Source: Cryobacterium breve
GTDB lineage: Bacteria > Actinomycetota > Actinomycetes > Actinomycetales > Microbacteriaceae
Length of the DNA stretch: 64,000 nucleotides
Assembly (NCBI RefSeq): GCF_004402375.1
Contig: NZ_SOGJ01000037.1
Location: 1-64,000 of the forward strand
Direction: 5' to 3'
Below are positions 32,498 to 44,345 of the stretch, in pieces. The notes beneath the pieces were generated by a model. The model made no database searches. It was not told where the DNA came from and was given only the letters and a program-made list of their open reading frames with translations. The stretch's first letter is position 1. Every line of letters begins with the position of its first letter. Made by a program: the position numbers and the translations under genes.

Positions 32498-33328
32498 CTA
32501 AACCAGGAACATCGACAGGCTGAGCAGCCCCAGCACCGCTCCGAAGACCGTGATCAACACCGTCTGCACCCGCTGTTGCTTGATGCGGCGGGTCTGCACG
32601 AAGATCAACCCGATTACGGCGCCGGCCACCAGACCACCCACGTGCGCCTGCCAGGCCACGTTCAACCCCGGCAGGAACCCGATCACCAGGTTGATCCCGA
32701 CCAATATCAACAGCTGGGTGGCGTTGCCGCCCAGGTGCCGCTGGATGATCAGGAATGCGCCCATCAGACCAAAAATGGCACCGGACGCGCCGACAACCGG
32801 AATACGCGGATCGGACAGGAACAGGACGCCCAGAGATCCGGCGAGGCCGCTCAGCCCGTAGAGGGCGAGAAAACGCCCCCGGCCGAGCATTCCCTCGAGG
32901 ATCTGCCCGAAGATCCACAGGGTGTACATATTCAGCAGAACATGGAAGATGGAGCCGTGCACCAGCACGCTGGTCAGCATTCGCCAGGGCTCGAAGTTGC
33001 CGGGATAGGAATAGACGCCCGCGTACCAGAGGATTCTCGTGAAATCGTCACCCAGGACGAACTGCAACAGGTACACAGCCATCGTGACCGCGACGATCGT
33101 GGTCGTCACCGGATGCGAGGACCGGGCGAGCCGGGTCAGCACGGCCGGCTTGGTGCGCGGGGCGCTTTTGCGCTGCTCCGCCATGCAGTTGGGGCAGATC
33201 ACGCCGACGGCGGCCTGCGTCTGGCAGTCCGGGCAGATCGTGCGACCGCAACGCTGACAGAGGATAAAGCTCTGCCTGCCCGGATGCCGGTAGCAGTAGT
33301 TAGCGGCGGTTCCGGGCAGGTCTGTCAT
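32498..33328 (-). CDS. rhomboid-family intramembrane serine protease with N-terminal zinc-binding segment
   Basis: 276 residues. The N-terminal 50 residues carry Cys12, His15, Cys24, Cys27, Cys32, Cys35, Cys45 and Cys48, a B-box/zinc-ribbon-like cluster. Six membrane segments follow, with the rhomboid elements WRMLTSVLVHGSIFHVLLN, catalytic Ser182 in GASGAIFG and His229 in AHVGG. Rhomboids cleave transmembrane helices; the metal-binding head may select substrates or partners. Start ATG 33328 is chosen because upstream reading enters the cyclophilin gene. It follows the cyclophilin gene by ten bases and is probably co-transcribed. Confidence 0.9.
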   Translation of the reverse strand: MTDLPGTAANYCYRHPGRQSFILCQRCGRTICPDCQTQAAVGVICPNCMAEQRKSAPRTKPAVLTRLARSSHPVTTTIVAVTMAVYLLQFVLGDDFTRILWYAGVYSYPGNFEPWRMLTSVLVHGSIFHVLLNMYTLWIFGQILEGMLGRGRFLALYGLSGLAGSLGVLFLSDPRIPVVGASGAIFGLMGAFLIIQRHLGGNATQLLILVGINLVIGFLPGLNVAWQAHVGGLVAGAVIGLIFVQTRRIKQQRVQTVLITVFGAVLGLLSLSMFLV

Positions 33329-33338
33329 TGAGGGGAGC

Positions 33339-33878
33339 CTAGACCTGCTCGACGGTGACGCTCTCGATGACGACTTCCGTCTGCGGACGGTCGCGACCGT
33401 CGGTGGGAACCGTCGCGAGCTTCGCGACGATCGCACGTGAATCCTCGTCCTCGACGGCGCCGAAGATGGTGTGCTTACCCTGCAACCAGGTGGTGGGCAC
33501 GACGGTGATGAAGAACTGAGAGCCATTGGTGCCGCGACCGCCCTGGATGCCAGCATTCGCCATGGCGAGCACGTAGGGCTGGGTGAAGTCGAGGTCGGGG
33601 TTGATTTCGTCGTCGAACTGGTAGCCCGGTCCACCGGTGCCCTGTCCGAGCGGGTCGCCCGCCTGGATCATGAAGTCCTTGATGATGCGGTGGAAGACAG
33701 TACCGTCGTAAAGCGGGGCGTTGGAGGTCTGCCCGGTGGCGGGGTGCTTCCACTCGATCTCACCGGTCGCGAGACCGACGAAATTCTTGACGGTCTTCGG
33801 CGCGTGATTGCCGAAGAGGTTGACCTTGATCGGTCCGAGGGTGGTATTGAGTGTGGCGACAGCAGTGTGCTTAGACAT
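33339..33878 (-). CDS. ppiA: cyclophilin-type peptidyl-prolyl cis-trans isomerase
   Basis: 179-residue cytoplasmic cyclophilin that accelerates proline isomerisation in protein folding. Motifs: FHRIIKDFMIQAGDP (active-site Arg/Phe/Gln), MANAGIQGGRGTNGSQFFIT and LQGKHTIFGAV with the conserved His. No signal peptide. The start is ATG 33878 in MSKHTAVATLN; the upstream frame extension is antisense to the promoter region of the next gene. Location close to gyrA in the origin region is common in actinobacteria. Followed ten bases later by the rhomboid gene. Confidence 0.94.
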   Translation of the reverse strand: MSKHTAVATLNTTLGPIKVNLFGNHAPKTVKNFVGLATGEIEWKHPATGQTSNAPLYDGTVFHRIIKDFMIQAGDPLGQGTGGPGYQFDDEINPDLDFTQPYVLAMANAGIQGGRGTNGSQFFITVVPTTWLQGKHTIFGAVEDEDSRAIVAKLATVPTDGRDRPQTEVVIESVTVEQV

Positions 33879-34001
33879 GGAGTAATTCTTGCACAGCCGG
33901 ATTGGGGCAATCCGATGGACACCCGGGCACCCAGAGCCCTCCCAGACGATTGCGTGGCAAGATGGACAGTGTTCGCCACATGACATCGATGGAGGGTCCA
34001 G

Positions 34002-34541
34002 ATGAGCCTGTCACGCAAGCGCCGCAAGGAACTTACTCGGCTGCGTAAGAGCGCAGACGAATTATGGAACAACCAGCAGGAAGTGCTAGAGCGTGCCAAC
34101 GCCATTGCACGGGAGGCCAGCCGCCAGGCCGGTATCCTCACCCGCGAAGAAGTAGTACCCCGCGTGCGTGAAAGCTACGATCACCTCCTGCGCCCCGGAG
34201 TGCAGGCCACTCAGGAAATGGCCGACGGTGTGCGCCACCAGGTGGTCGACCGGATGCTGCCCGGCATCGGCAGCGGCATCGGAACGGCCATCGGGTCCGT
34301 AATGAGCGTTGGCGACATCGCGCGTGACGCCCGCGTGCGCGCGGCGCTGAACCGGGTACGGTTCCAGAAGCCCGTTGTGATCGAGAAGAAGGGTCCGGGT
34401 GCCGGCTCCTACATCGCACTCGGTATTGCCCTGGCAGCGGCCGCCGGCGTCGCGTACGCGGTCTGGCAGACGTTCCGCGCCGACGACGAACTGTGGGTCG
34501 CCGAAGACGAGCCCACCGGCGCCACATCGACCGAGGACTAG
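34002..34541 (+). CDS. hypothetical protein with one C-terminal membrane segment
   Basis: 179 residues after a GGAGGG ribosome binding site. A basic N-terminus (SRKRRKELTRLRKS) leads into an amphipathic, probably coiled-coil helix (about 15-60), a Gly-rich stretch GIGSGIGTAIGSVMSVGD (near 88-105), and one membrane segment (about 142-162), with an acidic C-terminus. I do not recognise a characterised family; similar small proteins occur near gyrA in related genomes as far as I recall. It is divergent from the cyclophilin gene and followed by a strong terminator. Confidence 0.8.
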   Translation: MSLSRKRRKELTRLRKSADELWNNQQEVLERANAIAREASRQAGILTREEVVPRVRESYDHLLRPGVQATQEMADGVRHQVVDRMLPGIGSGIGTAIGSVMSVGDIARDARVRAALNRVRFQKPVVIEKKGPGAGSYIALGIALAAAAGVAYAVWQTFRADDELWVAEDEPTGATSTED

Positions 34542-34568
34542 TACTGCGCACCAAGTGAGTTCTGCACA

Positions 34569-34609
34569 GGGGAGGGCCCGTATCCAGTGGATGCGGGCCC
34601 TCCCCTTTT
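34569..34609 (+). terminator. intrinsic terminator after the hypothetical gene
   Basis: Perfect 12-bp stem (GGGGAGGGCCCG at 34569-34580 with 34594-34605), 13-nt loop, then TTTT; begins 28 bases past the stop codon. Confidence 0.88.
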
Positions 34610-34617
34610 GTGCGGGG

Positions 34618-34641
34618 GAGGAGGGTAGTAACCCCCTCCTC
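34618..34641. repeat. second G-rich hairpin
   Basis: GAGGAGGG (34618-34625) pairs with CCCTCCTC (34634-34641) around an 8-nt loop, directly after the previous terminator. The surrounding 34642-34836 stretch has further short GC-rich palindromic words and no credible gene. Confidence 0.6.
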
Positions 34642-34836
34642 ACTGCTGGCGCCCCCGTGCCCGCTGACGGGGCTGTGAGGTGCTCTTCGTTCACCGGTAG
34701 TACCCGGGGGCTGTGGCCGGGGCTGGGTGGCCACAGACGGCTTGCGGAGGCACTCTGGGCCTTCGAGCCACGGGGAGCCCTTCCGTTCGCTCCTTCGCCG
34801 CTCACTGCGCGTTCGATTCGCGGTGTTCTATGACAT

Positions 34837-34877
34837 GAAGAACGCCCGGCCCCGAAAAGCGGGGCCGGGCGTTCTTC
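34837..34877 (-). terminator. terminator after tRNA-Ala
   Basis: Perfect 18-bp stem (GAAGAACGCCCGGCCCCG at 34837-34854 with 34860-34877) and 5-nt loop, five bases past the 3' end of the minus-strand tRNA-Ala. On the plus strand it is followed by GTTTGT. Confidence 0.85.
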
Positions 34878-34882
34878 GTTTG

Positions 34883-34955
34883 TGGAGCCACGGGGAATCG
34901 AACCCCGGACCTCCTGCTTGCAAAGCAGGCGCTCTACCAATTGAGCTATGGCCCC
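34883..34955 (-). tRNA. tRNA-Ala (TGC anticodon)
   Basis: 73-nt cloverleaf on the minus strand: acceptor GGGGCCA/TGGCTCC with discriminator A, D-arm GCTCAATTGGTAGAGC, anticodon arm CTGCTTTGCAAGCAG with anticodon TGC, and T-arm CGGGGTTCGATTCCCCG. CCA is not encoded. It sits between tRNA-Ile and a strong terminator. Confidence 0.97.
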
Positions 34956-35001
34956 GCATGATCACGGGGAGTGTGTGCTGTGGTGGTGAACCAATCTTGC
35001 G

Positions 35002-35075
35002 TGGGGATACCGGGATTTGAACCTGGGACCTCTTCGTTATCAGCGAAGCGCTCTAACCAACTGAGCTATATCCCC
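35002..35075 (-). tRNA. tRNA-Ile (GAT anticodon)
   Basis: 74-nt cloverleaf on the minus strand: acceptor GGGGATA/TATCCCC with discriminator A, D-arm GCTCAGTTGGTTAGAGC, anticodon loop CTGATAA (GAT), T-arm CCAGGTTCAAATCCCGG. CCA is not encoded in the gene. tRNA-Ile then tRNA-Ala downstream of gyrA is a conserved actinobacterial arrangement. Confidence 0.97.
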
Positions 35076-35114
35076 CTCTTTGGGCAGGTTTGAGACTACC
35101 CGATGCGGCGGGAA

Positions 35115-35151
35115 TCTCCCAATCGGGCCGCCCAGCGGCCCGATTGGGAGA
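35115..35151 (-). terminator. terminator of the gyrB-gyrA-DUF3566 operon
   Basis: Perfect 17-bp stem (TCTCCCAATCGGGCCGC at 35115-35131 with 35135-35151) with 3-nt loop, ten bases after the DUF3566 stop on the minus strand. Confidence 0.88.
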
Positions 35152-35160
35152 GACCGACGA

Positions 35161-35560
35161 CTAGTTGTTCGTGAAACCGACGAGCAAGCCCCCGGTGATC
35201 TTCACACTCAGGTTGTACAGAACCGCATAAACGGCTCCCAATGCGGTGATCACGACAGTGTTCAGGATCGCCACGACGAAGGCGAAACCCATGACGTTAC
35301 CGATCGACAATATGCTCGCCAGATCTGAGGATGCACCGGCGATATCGGTGTACAGGTCGTCGATCTTGCCGAAGATTCCGGTTCCGTTGAGGATCGTGAA
35401 GATCAGGAACGTGGCCACGATCGTGACGATTCCCAGACACAGCGCGATCAAGAAGGACAGTTTGACGGCCGACCAGAAATCCACGTATACGAGCTTGAGC
35501 CGGACCTGCTTGGTCGCGGCCGGCTTGCGGCTGGATTTCTTGGCGAGCTTTTCAGCGACA

Positions 35561-35568
<8 letters not shown>
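35161..35568 (-). CDS. DUF3566 membrane protein
   Basis: 135 residues with a basic N-terminus ([17 protein letters not shown]) and two membrane segments (about 35-60 and 90-115), separated by an extracellular stretch that ends in [19 protein letters not shown]. This matches the DUF3566 family, which sits directly after gyrA in many actinobacteria (Rv0007 in M. tuberculosis). Its start overlaps the gyrA stop by eight bases, so it is translationally coupled to gyrase. The function is unknown; a link to cell envelope or division is suggested for the neighbourhood in mycobacteria. Confidence 0.9.
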
Positions 35569-38168
<2,600 letters not shown>

Positions 38169-38179
<11 letters not shown>

Positions 38180-40145
38180 GGAAACGCACGTCCTTCGCGT
38201 TTTTCTGGATGAAGTTGCGGCGGGACTCGACGTCCTCGCCCATCAGGGTGGAGAAGATTTCATCGGCGGCGGCAGCGTCGTCGAGGGTGACCTGGAGCAG
38301 AGTGCGAGACTCGGGGGCCATGGTGGTTTCCCACAGTTCCTTGTAGTCCATCTCTCCCAGACCCTTATAGCGCTGGATCCCGTTGTCCTTGGGGATACGC
38401 TTTCCGGCCGCGGCGCCGTCAGCCAGGAGTGCGTCGCGCTCCCGGTCGGAGTACACGTATTCGTGTGCTGAGTTCGCCCATTTGAGGCGATACAGCGGCG
38501 GCTGGGCCAGATAGACATATCCGAGGTCGATCAGTGGACGCATATACCGGAACAGCAATGTGAGAAGCAGGGTCGTGATGTGCTGGCCGTCAACATCGGC
38601 ATCCGCCATCAAAACGATCTTGTGGTAACGAACCTTGTCCGGATTGAACTCTTCGCCCATGCCGGCGCCGAACGCCGTGATCATGGCCTGAACCTCGGCG
38701 TTGCCGAGGGCCCGGTCGAGTCGGGCCTTCTCCACGTTCAGGATCTTGCCGCGCAGAGGAAGGATGGCCTGAAACTCAGGGTTGCGGCCCTGCACAGCGG
38801 AACCGCCGGCCGAGTCGCCCTCCACGATGAAGATCTCGGAGAGGGACGGGTCCTTGCTCTGGCAGTCCTTGAGCTTGCCAGGCATGCCGCCACCCTCGAG
38901 GAGACCTTTGCGCCGCGCCGTCTCCCGCGCCTTGCGGGCGGCCATCCGTGCGTTCGACGCCTGGAGCGCCTTGCGGATGATCTCGCGCGCCGGGTTGGGG
39001 TTGCGGTTGAACCAGTCAGACAGCTGGTCATTGGCGACCTTCTGCACGAAGGACTTGGCCTCGGTGTTGCCCAGCTTGGTCTTCGTCTGGCCTTCGAACT
39101 GCGGTTCCGCCAACTTGATCGAGACCACGGCGGTCAGACCCTCGCGCACGTCATCGCCGGTGAGGTTGTCATCCTTTTCCTTCAGGATGCCCTTCTCGCG
39201 GGCGTACTTGTTGACCAGCGTGGTCAGTGCGGCGCGGAAGCCCTCTTCGTGGGTGCCACCCTCGTGCGTGTTGATTGTGTTCGCATAGGTGTGCACGCTC
39301 TCGGTGTATGCGGTGGTCCACTGCATAGCCACCTCGAGGGCCATCTTTCGTTCGTGGTCTTCCCACTCGAACGAGATGATGTCATCGTTGACCAAGTCGG
39401 CCTTCTTGGCCTTGTTCAAGTATTCGACGTAGTCGACGAGGCCGTTCTCGTAGAGGAAGTTCTTCGTGACCGGCTTGCCGTCGTCATCAAAGTTCTCTGA
39501 CCGCTCGTCCGTGAGCGTGAGGCTGAGCCCCTTGTTGAGGAAGCCCATCTGCTGGAAGCGCGCCCGCAGGGTCTCGAAGTCGAAGATGGTCGTTTCGAAG
39601 GTCTCCGAGCTGGGCCAGAAGGTGATGGTGGTTCCGGTCTCGTCGGACACCTCATCCATGGTGAGGGGAGCGTTGGGCACGCCGTCATGGAAACTCTGGC
39701 GCCAGACGTGCCCCTGACGGCGCACCTCGACCTCGAGCCGGCTCGACAGGGCGTTGACGACAGAACTGCCGACGCCGTGCAGTCCGCCGGACACCGAGTA
39801 ACCGCCGCCGCCGAACTTGCCGCCGGCGTGCAGAACGGTGAGCACGACCTCCACGGTCGAGCGGCCCTCCGCCTTGTGAATATCCACCGGGATCCCACGG
39901 CCGTTGTCGGCAACGCGAACCGCGCCATCGGCCAGGATTCTAATGTCGATGGTGTCGCAATGACCAGCGAGGGCCTCATCGACGGAGTTGTCCACAATTT
40001 CGTAGACGAGGTGATGAAGGCCGCGCGGTCCCGTGGAACCGATGTACATTCCGGGTCGTTTGCGAACGGCCTCCAGTCCCTCGAGGACTTGGATATCGTC
40101 TGCGCCGTATCCGTGCTCCGGCTCGATCTGTGGGTCGACTGACAT
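38169..40145 (-). CDS. gyrB: DNA gyrase subunit B
   Basis: ATPase subunit of gyrase, 658 residues. GHKL ATP-binding motifs [14 protein letters not shown] and [13 protein letters not shown] (about 50-90), [19 protein letters not shown] (about 107-125), a Toprim metal-binding region with [10 protein letters not shown] (near 435) and [11 protein letters not shown], and the C-terminal [12 protein letters not shown] typical of GyrB. It overlaps gyrA by 11 bases and starts 121 bases after dciA, a gap containing CGGGTCAA direct repeats. Confidence 0.97.
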
Positions 40146-40266
40146 CTGAAATTGGGCTCCTGACCGTCGCGCGGGCGACCCTTGAGCTTATCAAACGGGT
40201 CAACGGGTCAGGGCCAAATCGGGCATCTGCGGCGTTTATTTCACCGGGTTGACCTGTTTTGTCTAT

Positions 40267-40755
40267 TCACCCGTAGGTATCGCGCGGACCGCGCCCTGGA
40301 ATTGATCTGGGACCCTTTTTCCAGGAGGGCGCGTTAGGGCCTTGAAAACGGATCGACTCGATCCCAGCATCCGGGTACTGCACGGCGATGTGCGACATGA
40401 TCTCGACCCTCATCATGCGCAGCTGCGTGGCCCATGCCGTCGACTCGCACTGCACCGTGAGCACACCCTCGTCGATTCCGGCCGGCGTTGAGTGCTTGGA
40501 CGTCTCCTCACCGGCCAACAGGATCCAGGACGCCAGCAATTCGGATTGGGCAAGCGGCGAGTTCCAGCCGAGTTGCAGGGTCAGGGAATTGATCGTGTCG
40601 CCAAGTCCCCGTGGATCGCGTCCCGCGCCGAACGGTACGCTCGACCCGATCTCGGCTCCTGGACGTCGGCGAGCCCGGAAGCGTTTTGCGTTCGGGTCGC
40701 CGAAGACGTCCTTGAAGCGCAGGTAGACGCGGGCGGCTTCGCTCGGCTCAGCCAT
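40267..40755 (-). CDS. dciA: DciA-type (DUF721) helicase operator protein
   Basis: 162 residues of the DUF721 family, which in bacteria without DnaC/DnaI loads or activates the replicative helicase DnaB. The conserved DUF721 core covers about residues 45-140 (LGDTINSLTLQLGWNSPLAQSELLASW and CESTAWATQLRMMRVEI), with a basic N-terminal segment and a C-terminal tail rich in Gly and Arg. It lies between recF (8-base overlap) and gyrB, the usual place in actinobacteria (Rv0004). Confidence 0.9.
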   Translation of the reverse strand: MAEPSEAARVYLRFKDVFGDPNAKRFRARRRPGAEIGSSVPFGAGRDPRGLGDTINSLTLQLGWNSPLAQSELLASWILLAGEETSKHSTPAGIDEGVLTVQCESTAWATQLRMMRVEIMSHIAVQYPDAGIESIRFQGPNAPSWKKGPRSIPGRGPRDTYG

Positions 40756-41929
40756 CGACGACAGCCCCGGCGTTGATATGGATGGTGTGGGCCGTGAGAT
40801 CCTCCGGCACGTCTTCCAGCACTGCGGCGGTGATCAGCACCTGTTCGAAATCGGTGACGGCAGCGGCCAACCGTCGGCGGCGGGACAGATCCAGCTCAGC
40901 GAAGACGTCATCAAGGATCAAAACCGGGTCTCCGGTAGCGGAATCGCGGCGCAACAGTTCTGCGGAGGCGAGCTTCAAAGCGAGCGCGAACGACCAGGAT
41001 TCCCCGTGACTGGCATAGCCCTTGGCCGGCAGGGCATTGAGCATGAAAATCACGTCGTCGCGGTGCGGACCGACCAGGGTCATGCCCCTGTCGAGTTCTT
41101 TGCGGCGGAGGGCCGTCAGCGCCATGCGAAATGAGTCCCCGGTGGTTGATCCGGTCGATACCGAGCCGGTGGATACCGGTTCCGTAAAGCCACCAGCCTC
41201 GATGGCGGCATCCTCATCGGCACCCAGGATGCTGAGCAAGGGCAGCAGGGCCGGCCCATGGTTTTCGCCGGCGACGGCCTGATAGGCCGCGCCCAACGGT
41301 TCGCTCAGCAGACGCACGAGTTCGGCGCGCTCGTCGATGATCTCGGATCCGAGGGCCACCAGCCGGTCGTCCCAAATTTCTAGGGTGCCGAGTTGGGTGG
41401 TGCGCAAACCCGAGGCGCGCGCAGATTTCAGCAGGGTGTTGCGCTGCCGCAGCACCCGGTCGTAATCGGCAATCACCCCTGACAGCCTCGGGGTGCGCAG
41501 AATCAGGAGCTGGTCGAGGAAGCGGCGGCGACCGGACGGGTCGCCGCGAACGAGCGCCAGGTCTTCGGGGGCGAAGAGAACGCTGGAGAAGTACCGCGTC
41601 AGTTCCCGGGTCTTGATCACGGAGCGGTTGACCTGAGCGCGATTCAGGCCTGTGCGGTTGATTTGCACCTCGGCCAGGATCTCGCGCCCGTTGTATTCGA
41701 GTCGGGACCGGATGATGCCGGCGTCCTGCCCGGCCCGGATCATGGCCGAGGTATTCGAGACCCGGTGCGAGCTGAGGGTGCTGAGGAAACCGAGCGCCTC
41801 AACCAGATTGGTCTTGCCTTGACCGTTACGACCAACGATCAGGTTGGGGCCCGACGCGAACGGAACCTCGACCTGCGCATAGTTGCGAAAGTCGGTCAGG
41901 GACAGGTGTGTGACCCGCACCCGATTCAA
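40748..41929 (-). CDS. recF: DNA replication/repair protein RecF
   Basis: SMC-like ATPase that helps RecA loading at gaps. The 393-residue protein has an N-terminal THLSLTDFRNYAQ motif, Walker A GRNGQGKT (33-40), the ABC-type signature area VGPHRDDVIFML, and Walker B LILDDVFAELD near the C-terminus. Its start overlaps the gnd stop by four bases and its stop overlaps dciA by eight bases. Confidence 0.95.
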   Translation of the reverse strand: MNRVRVTHLSLTDFRNYAQVEVPFASGPNLIVGRNGQGKTNLVEALGFLSTLSSHRVSNTSAMIRAGQDAGIIRSRLEYNGREILAEVQINRTGLNRAQVNRSVIKTRELTRYFSSVLFAPEDLALVRGDPSGRRRFLDQLLILRTPRLSGVIADYDRVLRQRNTLLKSARASGLRTTQLGTLEIWDDRLVALGSEIIDERAELVRLLSEPLGAAYQAVAGENHGPALLPLLSILGADEDAAIEAGGFTEPVSTGSVSTGSTTGDSFRMALTALRRKELDRGMTLVGPHRDDVIFMLNALPAKGYASHGESWSFALALKLASAELLRRDSATGDPVLILDDVFAELDLSRRRRLAAAVTDFEQVLITAAVLEDVPEDLTAHTIHINAGAVVDG

Positions 41930-42813
41930 TCAGCCGTTTTTACGGCGTGTCCACCGAACTGATTGCGCAGGGCTGCGACCGCCTTCATCGCGGGGGAATC
42001 ATCCTGACGGGACACGAACCGGGCGAAGATGGCCGCGCTGATCGTCGGAACGGGAACCGCATTGCTGATGGCCTCCTCGATAGTCCAGCGGCCCTCTCCG
42101 GAGTCTTCGACAAAACCCTCGATGTTCGCCAAGTCAGGGTCTTCGTCCAGGGCCCGCACCAGAAGTTCGAGCAACCACGATCGCACCACGGTTCCGCGTT
42201 GCCAGGCCTTGAAGACTCCGGGCACGTCCGTGATCAGATCATCGCGCTTTTCCAGCAGTTCATAGCCCTCGGCGTATGACTGCATGAGCGCATATTCGAT
42301 TCCGTTGTGGACCATCTTCGCGTAGTGCCCGGCCCCGACCCCGCCGGCGTGCACAAAGCTCTCGTCGCGCGGACCTGCCGGGCGCAGGGCATCGAACACG
42401 GGCATGGCCCGTTTTACCTGATCTGCCGATCCACCGACCATCAATCCGAAGCCATTGGTGCGTCCCCACACGCCACCGGAAACCCCGGCGTCGATGTAGT
42501 GCACGCCCGTGGTGGCCAGTAGCGCCGAGTGGGCGAAGTCATCGGTGAATCGCGAATTCCCGCCGTCGATCACAAGGTCGCCGGCACTCAGAAGCGTGGA
42601 CAGTTCGGCGATTACGACATCCGTGACGACTCCAGCGGGAACCATGACCCAGACCACGCGCGGGCTCGGAAGTGTGGCAATCAGCTCAGCCAGGCCGTTC
42701 ACATCCGAGATGACCGGGTTGCGGTCGAAACCGGTAACCGTGATCCCGTTCGCCCGAAGTCGGTCGCGCATATTGGCTCCCATTTTTCCGAGGCCGACGA
42801 TGCCGATGTGCAT
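41926..42813 (-). CDS. gnd: 6-phosphogluconate dehydrogenase (decarboxylating), short form
   Basis: Converts 6-phosphogluconate to ribulose 5-phosphate with NAD(P)H formation. The 295-residue protein is of the short GndA/YqeC type (classical enzymes have about 470). Rossmann motif GLGKMGANM (7-15), VIDGGNSRFTDD with catalytic residues, SGGVWGRTNGFGLMVGG, and AGHYAKMVHNGIEYALM with catalytic Lys and Asn. A gnd gene between dnaN and recF is typical of many actinobacteria and probably reflects operon history more than a replication function. Confidence 0.94.
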   Translation of the reverse strand: MHIGIVGLGKMGANMRDRLRANGITVTGFDRNPVISDVNGLAELIATLPSPRVVWVMVPAGVVTDVVIAELSTLLSAGDLVIDGGNSRFTDDFAHSALLATTGVHYIDAGVSGGVWGRTNGFGLMVGGSADQVKRAMPVFDALRPAGPRDESFVHAGGVGAGHYAKMVHNGIEYALMQSYAEGYELLEKRDDLITDVPGVFKAWQRGTVVRSWLLELLVRALDEDPDLANIEGFVEDSGEGRWTIEEAISNAVPVPTISAAIFARFVSRQDDSPAMKAVAALRNQFGGHAVKTAD

Positions 42814-42833
42814 GGCTATCCTTCCAAAATTCT

Positions 42834-43982
42834 CTAGCGCAACAGCAGGTTGGGCTGGAGCAGGTATTTGTAGCTGTCGGCGCCGGCCTGCTCCCGTGAG
42901 GTCTGGCTGGTGATCAACACCGGTCCGGGCTTGTTGGGGTTCTCTGTCTTCGTGAAGGAGATGCGCACGAATTCGGAGTGCACTGCCCCCAGTCCGTCGA
43001 GCAAGAACTGCGGTTTGAGCGAGACGACAGTGTCGGTTCCGGACAGGATCGCATCGATGGTCTCAGAGGCCTGAGCCTGTTCAGATCCGACCGCTTCAAG
43101 GGTGAGGCCGTCCGCGCTAAACGTGAACCTCAGGGCTGCTTCGCGCTCGAGAACCAACTGCACGCGTCGCGTTGCCTCAATCAGATCGGCCGTGTTCATA
43201 ACCGCGTAGTTGTCCACATTCTCGGGGAAGAGACGCCGTACGGGCGGGTAATTTCCCTTGATCAAAAGCGACGTAACGGTTTTCTTATCGGCCGTGAACG
43301 CGATCAGCTCGCGGTCGTCGGTGTTGGTGATCGCGATCGAGATCGTGCCGCTGTGACCGAACGTCTTGCCGACTTCCTGGAGCGTGCGAGCCGGAACCAA
43401 AGCCGTCACGGTCTCGGTTGCTGTCGTGCTGCCCTTGTCCCAGTCGATCTCGCGAACTGCGACGCGGTAACGGTCGGTGGCAACGAGGCTGAGGCTGTTC
43501 TCGGTGATTTGCAGCTGCACCCCGGTGATGACGGGGGTCACGTCGTCTCGAGACGCAGCGACGGCAACCTGGGCCACGGCGGCGGCGAATTCTTCGGCCG
43601 GCACAAGACCGGATTGCGCGCTGACCTGCGGGATGCTCGGGTATTCCTCGACGGGCATGGACAGGAGCGTGAAGCTGGCGCTGCCACAGCTGACCGTGAT
43701 GCGGGATTCATTGGTCGAAAAGCGCACGGGTGCATTCGGCATCCGGCTCGCGATGTCGGCGAGAAGGCGTCCGGAAACGAGAACCTTGCCGGTTTCTTCC
43801 ACGTCTGCGGCAATCTCGGTTTGTGCCGAGACCTCGTAGTCGAAGGAGGAGAGAATCAAGCCGGTTGCCGTCGCTTCGATCAGCACACCGCTCAAAATGG
43901 GCAGCGTCGTGCGCTGGGGAAGGAGCTTGACAGCGAAAGAGACGGCTTCGCTGAAGACGTCCCGGTTGGCCTGAAATCTCAC
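42834..43982 (-). CDS. dnaN: DNA polymerase III sliding clamp (beta subunit)
   Basis: Ring-shaped clamp that tethers the replicative polymerase. From GTG 43982 (AGGAGTG upstream) the protein has 382 residues and starts RFQANRDVFSEAVSF, as the family does; a longer reading from 44069 adds 29 residues that are not clamp-like and would run into the origin. Three repeated clamp domains of about 125 residues are recognisable (LPILSGVLIEA; MPVEEYPSIPQV; VARTLQEVGKTF). It follows the origin region and precedes gnd by 20 bases. Confidence 0.95.
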   Translation of the reverse strand: MRFQANRDVFSEAVSFAVKLLPQRTTLPILSGVLIEATATGLILSSFDYEVSAQTEIAADVEETGKVLVSGRLLADIASRMPNAPVRFSTNESRITVSCGSASFTLLSMPVEEYPSIPQVSAQSGLVPAEEFAAAVAQVAVAASRDDVTPVITGVQLQITENSLSLVATDRYRVAVREIDWDKGSTTATETVTALVPARTLQEVGKTFGHSGTISIAITNTDDRELIAFTADKKTVTSLLIKGNYPPVRRLFPENVDNYAVMNTADLIEATRRVQLVLEREAALRFTFSADGLTLEAVGSEQAQASETIDAILSGTDTVVSLKPQFLLDGLGAVHSEFVRISFTKTENPNKPGPVLITSQTSREQAGADSYKYLLQPNLLLR

Positions 43983-44345
43983 GAAGTCACTCCTGTTCGG
44001 TTTGAGACCTGGATACGGCCTCAATGGTAGTCGTGTTTGGCGGAGCACTTTTTTGTAACCGCTGGGCACTAAAGGTTGTCGGATGGAGAGAGATAGAAGT
44101 TAATTGTTAATCTTCATAACCGGTGTGGAAACTGTGGATAACTTTCTGGATGGCGCTTGACGACTGGGAACTACAAACTTGTAACTTGTTGGCAGCCTGT
44201 GAGCGTTAATCGCACCTCGGTGCCTGGCCGTCGTTCGGTCCAAAGGAGTTTGCACAAGGACCGGCGGAGTTTCTACAGGTTGTGCCCAGTTGTGTAAACA
44301 ATTTCCACAGGGTTATCCACAGGTGTGAAAACTGAAGAAAAGACG
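43983..44345. other. oriC candidate, dnaA-dnaN intergenic region
   Basis: 363-bp AT-rich gap with perfect DnaA boxes TGTGGATAA (44133-44141) and TTATCCACA (44313-44321), and relaxed boxes TGTGGAAAC (44124), ATTTCCACA (44301) and TGTGAAAAC (44324), plus the related TGTGTAAAC (44291). The AT-rich words around 44095-44120 could be an unwinding element. This is the usual oriC place in actinobacteria, and transcription on both sides runs outwards. Confidence 0.88.
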
